From NCBI GenBank assembly GCA_029641185.1, contig JAPWGK010000001.1:570501-634500 (forward strand): a stretch of 64,000 bases of DNA, written 5' to 3'. This DNA comes from Pseudofabraea citricarpa. Its lineage: Eukaryota; Ascomycota; Leotiomycetes; Helotiales; Dermateaceae. The notes beneath the pieces were generated by a model. It did not search any database, was not told where the DNA came from, and saw nothing but the letters and a program-made list of their open reading frames with translations. The translations under genes were made by a program, and so were the position numbers. Shown here in pieces: positions 58,589-64,000 of the stretch; the first letter of the stretch is position 1; each line of letters opens with the position of its first letter.

Positions 58589-61500
58589 TCAAGCTTGAGC
58601 ATTCCACAATTCCCTCCACCTTCCAGAGTCCTCGTTCATCAACTCCTCAGCACTACCCACCTCAACAATCTGGCCAGAATCCATCACGACAACCCTATCA
58701 CAATCAACCAGGCTGCTCAGACGATGGGCAACGCTTATAACCGTATGATCACTAAACTGCTCCGCGATGACCTTTCGCATGACAGCGTCGGTATGCTTGT
58801 CAACCGAGCTCGTCGCTTCATCGAGAATCAGTATCCTCGAGCTGTTCTTGCGGACGATGGCGCGGGCAAGACAGAAGAGTTGCTTCTGGCCATGCGAGAG
58901 ACCAAGTGAGGAAATAGCAGCCGAGAGGCCGCCGCGCTCCAAGATGACTTCCCATAGTTGAACCAGGGCCAGCGCAGATATGAGCGCGGCATCGTCGACC
59001 ACGTGAGAGCTATAATCCTTATCTTCCTCGCCGGGATAAGGTGCAGAGTGCGGTGCGATATTGAAACGGACATCACCGGAGAACAACAGCGGCTCTTGCG
59101 GAATGGCGATGGTGGACGATCGCAATGTACTTCTCGGTACATTCGTGATGTCGAGACCGTCGATCTTGATAGACCCAGTACTTTCGTTTGTAATAGGCAA
59201 GAGCCGGAACAGAACAGACACAAGACTTGACTTACCACTTCCAGTTCTCCCACAGATTCCGATCTTTTCTCCTGCTTTGATGGAAAGATTGATGCCGTGT
59301 AGAACAGCGGGAGATGTTTCGTTGTACGCCGCAGTAAAATCACAGAAGTTGATGGATCCAGAAGCTGGCCAGCTTGTAGGAGGTGGCAAAAGTCCCGTAG
59401 GATCAGATTCAGGCTTGACGTCAGTTTCCAACTGCTTGACACGCGCAATTGCCCCGATTGATGTCTCGAGAGAAGTCCAGATGGCAATAATTGCCGAAAG
59501 CGCACTACTCAGACTGATGATGTTCAGGAGAGCAATGCTAACAGCAGCACTCGAAGTATGCTGGCGAAACTGCGTAGCAAAAGTGACGAGCAGGACGGCG
59601 ACAGCGGCTACAAACATATCCAAGCTCAGGTTGAGCCAGCGCTGGATACAATACATCAGGTAGAATGGCCGTTGCGAGACATCTAGCTTATCCCGAAGGC
59701 CGCTCACGAAGTTCTGTTGCCATCTGAATGCTCGGATCGTCACTAGTCCTTCGAAGGTTTCCGAGAAGTGTGTGAAGAGCGGTGATTTCAACTCGATGTC
59801 GAGGAACCGTAGCTGGCGACTGGTCCGCAGGTAGATCTTCTGGATCACGTAAAGGATGCCAATCAGGGCGGGCAGGAAAGCTGCTAGGTAATAGGCTCCG
59901 TAGATAATATAGCCAAAACTCCACAGGTTGACAAATATCATCATGACCATCGGGAGAGCAGCCATGGGTAGATGAGAGTCAATAATCGTCATGTCCTGAC
60001 TAAATCTGTTGAGCGTTATCCCCGAATCTGTGCTTGAGTGATATGCCAATGGAGCACGCATGATGGTAGAAAGTAATATCGAGTGGAGTCTCGTTCCAAC
60101 TTCCGGGACCATGTGAATCCAAAAGAAGCTAGGAATAATTAGCAATGATAGAGTCAAGGTGATGGATGGGCTTCACGAACGCTGAACCAACTAAATTGGC
60201 GAGCCATTTCCCGCAAGCAAACACGAACAAGAATGCGATAAAAAGGCCATTGTTCTGGCCATTTGTGTTGGACCAAATCTGTACCCATGCCTCTGCAACA
60301 ATGTAAGCATCATAACTCTACAGTGGAATTGGGATCAACTTACGAGGGAAGCGCCAAAATGCAGACTGCAGAAACTGGGCGACCAAGAGAACGCTCAGAG
60401 GGCGCCATCCGAGCTGTTGGAAGTAGTATTTGTATACCGACCAGTCACCGATGCGACGAGCATCATCATTGATTTGAGCTGGCTGGGCAGTAGCCTTTCC
60501 AGCTTGGGATGATTGCACGTTCTCCTCGTTTCCGGAATCATCCTTTGGTTGCAACTTTTCTTCAACTTCAAGCGAGTGTACATAGCCTTTGTGTGTGACG
60601 AGCTCCTTGAAAGACCCCTCTTCTACCAGAGATCCGTCTTTGCCGAGGGCGATTATATGATCAGCTGCATGTAAATGGGAGACTACGAGATATCAGTTTG
60701 TGCTTGATACAAGAGGATTCTGCACGTACCGGCATGCGTGGCCAGGATGACAGTGACTCGATGCTTGCGGAGAAGACCGTTCTCTGCGGAGAACAAGCGA
60801 TCAAACACGACTTGTTCGGTCTTTGCGTCCAAGGCGCTGAAAACATCATCGAGGAGGAGAATTGACTTGCGCGAGTATATAGCTCGAGCCAAAGCAACTC
60901 TCTGCCGCTGCCCACCGCTAAGCGTCAATCCTCTACTCCCAATCAATGTATCATGAGCATCGGGAAACTGTGCAATATCGACATCAAGACAGCACGCCTT
61001 AACAACTGAGTTGTACCAAATGTGGTCGTCGAGTACTGAAACGTGACCAGTGATGACATTCCTGATAATGTCGTTTGTCAGCCAGGCGGATTGCTGGCAG
61101 TATCCAATATCACTAGAAGACATGCGAGCAAATCCATTGATGCTGCGAATCTCACCTAAAAGACCTAGAAGAAAACTCGTTTTTCCAGACCCAACAGGTC
61201 CTATCAGCATTGTGATCTTTCCCGACGGAATCTGTGTTGTTACATTCCGAACCACGGCTGTGTTCTCGGAGTAACCAACCGACCAATCTCGCAGAACAAT
61301 AGCTTCAGAAGTGTTGTCTTGGCCATTGCGGGCTATCTGTTCCAGTTCGATATCGTCATTTCCCCTTCCAGTTTGGATTGGTGATTGTCCCAGAAGACGA
61401 TCATCCAAGACGGTGTCTGATAAGAGGTATTCCTGAATGCGACTGAAGCAAGCGACAGATGACATAAGACTTGGAATACTAGCCAGAAGAGATGCCAACG

Positions 61501-63232
61501 GACCCGTCATCAGATCGAGCAAAGCCATAATATTATAGGCTGCGGCTGCATTGACAGGGACTCCTCTATGCTTTAAAGAGTAAATCATCAGAAGAAACGG
61601 CATTGCGAACGTAGAAGTGATGCTAGCAACCAAGTTCATGTAGATATTGAACCAACGAAAGCCAGCCATTTTCCTGAGCTCGAAAACCCGCTGGCTCTGA
61701 ATCAAGGATTGAAGCCTCTCGGTAAGGCCGATCATCTTGACGCTTTTGATATCCTGCAGCGCCGACGAGGTGACGGCAATTCTCTTTTCGATGGCTTGAT
61801 TCCAGACTTTTCGCTTCGGGCCCATCTGCCTCCCAACCCAGGATGTGTTGGTGGCGACAGAGGCAACCGCCATAAAGATCGGGATGATGCAGCCTACTCC
61901 TACTTGTCGTGCAAGGAGATAGGTACCGATAATGACCTCTGACGGGCACGCCCACAGCTCGTGCAGGCGATCAAATAAGTCGCAGATCCCGTCAACGTCG
62001 GTGCTCATCAGCGTGATAGGTTTAGCTTGGCCTTCAACAGCAGTGTTCATCTTGACCTGCAGCGACTTTGCGTAGATCAACGATACGAGCGATCCTCGTA
62101 TCATGGTGATGCTGCGATAAACAAGATGCTTGTATTTGCCGTTGGCGATCTGCTTGCTTTTAGCTTGGTACTCTTCTTTTCAGTGCAACTTGTACTTACA
62201 GCTATACCAATATAAATAATCGCTGTTGCTGCGATCAGCCCATATCCCTCGTTCTTCCCTCCTTTCGAGTTATCATCGAGCAAAATGAACAAGCGATTCA
62301 GCAGAAAGGGTTGAGAGTACTTGAATCCAATAAGAGCAAGGCGTGGGAAGATTGGAGCCAGGACTGGCCAGCGAAGATTTGAGACGAGGCTTCTAACAAG
62401 TGCATGTTTCCGCTGACTGCCCGTCTCTCGCCACTTCTTTTGAATTCTTGAGGCGAGCGATCCGGACTGCAAGTCACTGTCCAATTCGTATAGATGATCG
62501 ATTAACAGGACATTCTTAAAGCCAAGCAAGAACAACCGATTGAGCCACCAAAAGAGACTTGTGTTGTAAATATTGCCCAAGCTCTCGGGCGATCTCCAGT
62601 ATGTCTGATAGGGAGCAGTCAGGTAGGAGCCCTTTTCCAGAGCCTCGAGGACCAGGATGACGAGCTTGAAGCCTAGAGACACTGAAAACAGAAGTGCGAT
62701 TTTCGCCAGCCCGTCGATCATCCAGAGGGTCCGCAGCTGGACAGCATCGAAAAACACGGTCAAGAACAGATACAGGTTCAGAAGCGACGATGGCCGGATG
62801 GATTTCCGGTGTTCGAGATGCGACAGAAAACACATCAAGACGGAGGCGAGGAGAGAAAAGACACCCGCTGGAATTGCGGCATTGGTCCGTTTGGTCGATG
62901 GCAAGGCCCAGAGAACGAGCAGGGCGACTTGTGCACATGCGTAAAAGCATGCAAAGGTCTGTATCGATCAGATGAGATGCTTCTGGTTTTGCGTTGGTAC
63001 TCACCAACTTAGTAGCGTGTACGGGGGTTGCCAAGGTCTTGACGTTGCGAGGGAAAACATTAAAGATTCGGACTGGCGATAGAAAGATCAGACAGAGCGA
63101 GGGGACTAACGAGAGAAAGGCTTGCTCGAACAAAAGAGTGAAGTCAAAGGAGCGACATGTATAAGAAATAGCAGGTCCGAAGGTATTATCGCCGTTGTAA
63201 AAACACGCGTCGGTACGCCTCAGTACAGACAT
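58589..63232 (-). CDS. ABCC (MRP-type) full ABC transporter 2
   Basis: Six exons (63232-63005, 62958-62200, 62149-60730, 60682-60344, 60292-60181, 60128-58589) give 1465 residues in phase throughout. An N-terminal TMD0-like region precedes TMD1 (VYRSITMIRGSLVSLIYAKS). NBD1 shows GPVGSGKTS, LSGGQRQRVALARAIYSRK and LLLDDVFSALD, with Asp at the catalytic Glu position; NBD2 shows GRTGSGKSS, LSHGQKQ and LILDEATSSVD with Glu. This is the normal asymmetric ABCC pattern. Intron 2 uses an acceptor ending 62150 that restores IANGKYKHLVYRSITM; intron 5 has a weak donor (GTTCGT). The substrate is unknown. It shares class and length with transporter 1 but the sequences are clearly diverged, so this is not a recent tandem copy. 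Confidence 0.94.
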
Positions 63233-64000
63233 AGCGTTATCGGGCGTGATGTGTGTGCAGAGATGATCGAAGCTTGAAGCTTCCCTCTAAACAACCAAAG
63301 AAAGGCTACTTACTATTAATGATCCAAGACAGGTCGAAATGGATATTCGATAAAGGGGCGCTGTTGGATTTCACAGAGGAGTATGTGCAGTGTTGGTGAA
63401 GAGAGATAATAATACCGTAGGGTCACCAGATAGCTCGATTCAGCAAGCAGTGCATTCAGCCCTGCTACTTGTTAGCCGAGCTACCCCTATTCCACTCAAA
63501 TACAACATTTCCCCTGCACGCGGCGATTTAGCCTATACATTAGAACGATGGGTTTCGTATTCCTGCTACGAATTAAGACTGCTTTGTTCCTTTCCAACAA
63601 GCTCGTATAAGATCCAGATCTGATACCTGTCTTGATTAGGCAGGTGGTGCTTTCTTATCACAGCCAAGATATAACGTGCTCTATGAATAGCTGACCTCAT
63701 CCTGGAAGAGTTTCAACGTGCAATAGGCCAGGATGATAACATGTAGAGCATTAGGCAGGGAAGTAGCGATAGGGCTGCATAGGGCAAAAAGAAAAAGAAA
63801 ATAAAGGCAAGTCCAAGTTCCTCTCTCCATTTCTCGCAGAGTTTACACAACCTGAAGACGACGATACACGCCACTTTCATAATACAAGTATAATGTACTC
63901 CCATAACTCAGGTATATAAGTACCTCTCTCTACAGATGCCTGCAGTGGTACAGCTCATTTATACATTACACATCGTGTCACTCATCACGCGGCCCGTCTA
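63233..64000. other. Right edge, upstream of ABC transporter 2
   Basis: 768 bp that should include the transporter promoter. Only short frames occur and no gene, RNA or repeat was recognised. Confidence 0.5.

Noticed and set aside
42389..63232. Recent tandem duplication of the two ABC transporters
   Set aside because: Exon structure and motif flanks differ throughout and no DNA-level similarity is visible.

Overview
This window is genomic DNA from a filamentous ascomycete (Pezizomycotina). The evidence is short introns of about 45-210 nt with GT-AG ends and a TGCTAA branch point, a Zn2Cys6 regulator, HET and NACHT-ankyrin genes, secreted plant-cell-wall hydrolases, and a UvsB-type ATR kinase. 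The protein flavour suggests Leotiomycetes (Helotiales), but that placement is an inference. Seventeen genes are supported. Most are split, and I assembled exon junctions by hand, checking that reading phase is kept across every intron.

Layout. 1-9 kb is an allorecognition or innate-immunity type block: the C-terminal part of a NACHT-ankyrin (NLR-like) gene cut by the left edge, further ankyrin coding sequence that is probably its last exon, a small YqfO/NIF3-like gene, and a HET-domain gene. 9-19 kb carries a Zn2Cys6 regulator, then a divergent pair of secreted enzymes: a GH74 xyloglucanase and a GH3 beta-glucosidase that share one 1.2-kb promoter holding XlnR-like and CreA-like sites. This looks like a two-gene xyloglucan-breakdown module. 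19-33 kb is gene-poor and rich in simple repeats. It holds a small C2H2 gene, a five-exon low-complexity conserved protein and a four-helix membrane protein. 33.7-41.6 kb holds a Cid1/CutA-type terminal nucleotidyltransferase and a secreted GH92 alpha-mannosidase with an unusual active-site motif.

42-63 kb is gene-dense. Two full-length ABCC (MRP-type) transporters bracket a housekeeping block of uvsB (ATR checkpoint kinase), cox16 (cytochrome oxidase assembly), did2/vps46 (ESCRT-III) and a DUF427 protein. The rightmost 0.8 kb shows no gene.

No rRNA, tRNA, CRISPR array or intact transposon was recognised. The observations most worth a second look are the near-identical ankyrin units in the NLR-like gene next to a HET gene, the GH92 active-site substitution, the divergent xyloglucan module, the branch-point rule that decides several splice acceptors, and the heptamer minisatellite near 25.1 kb.
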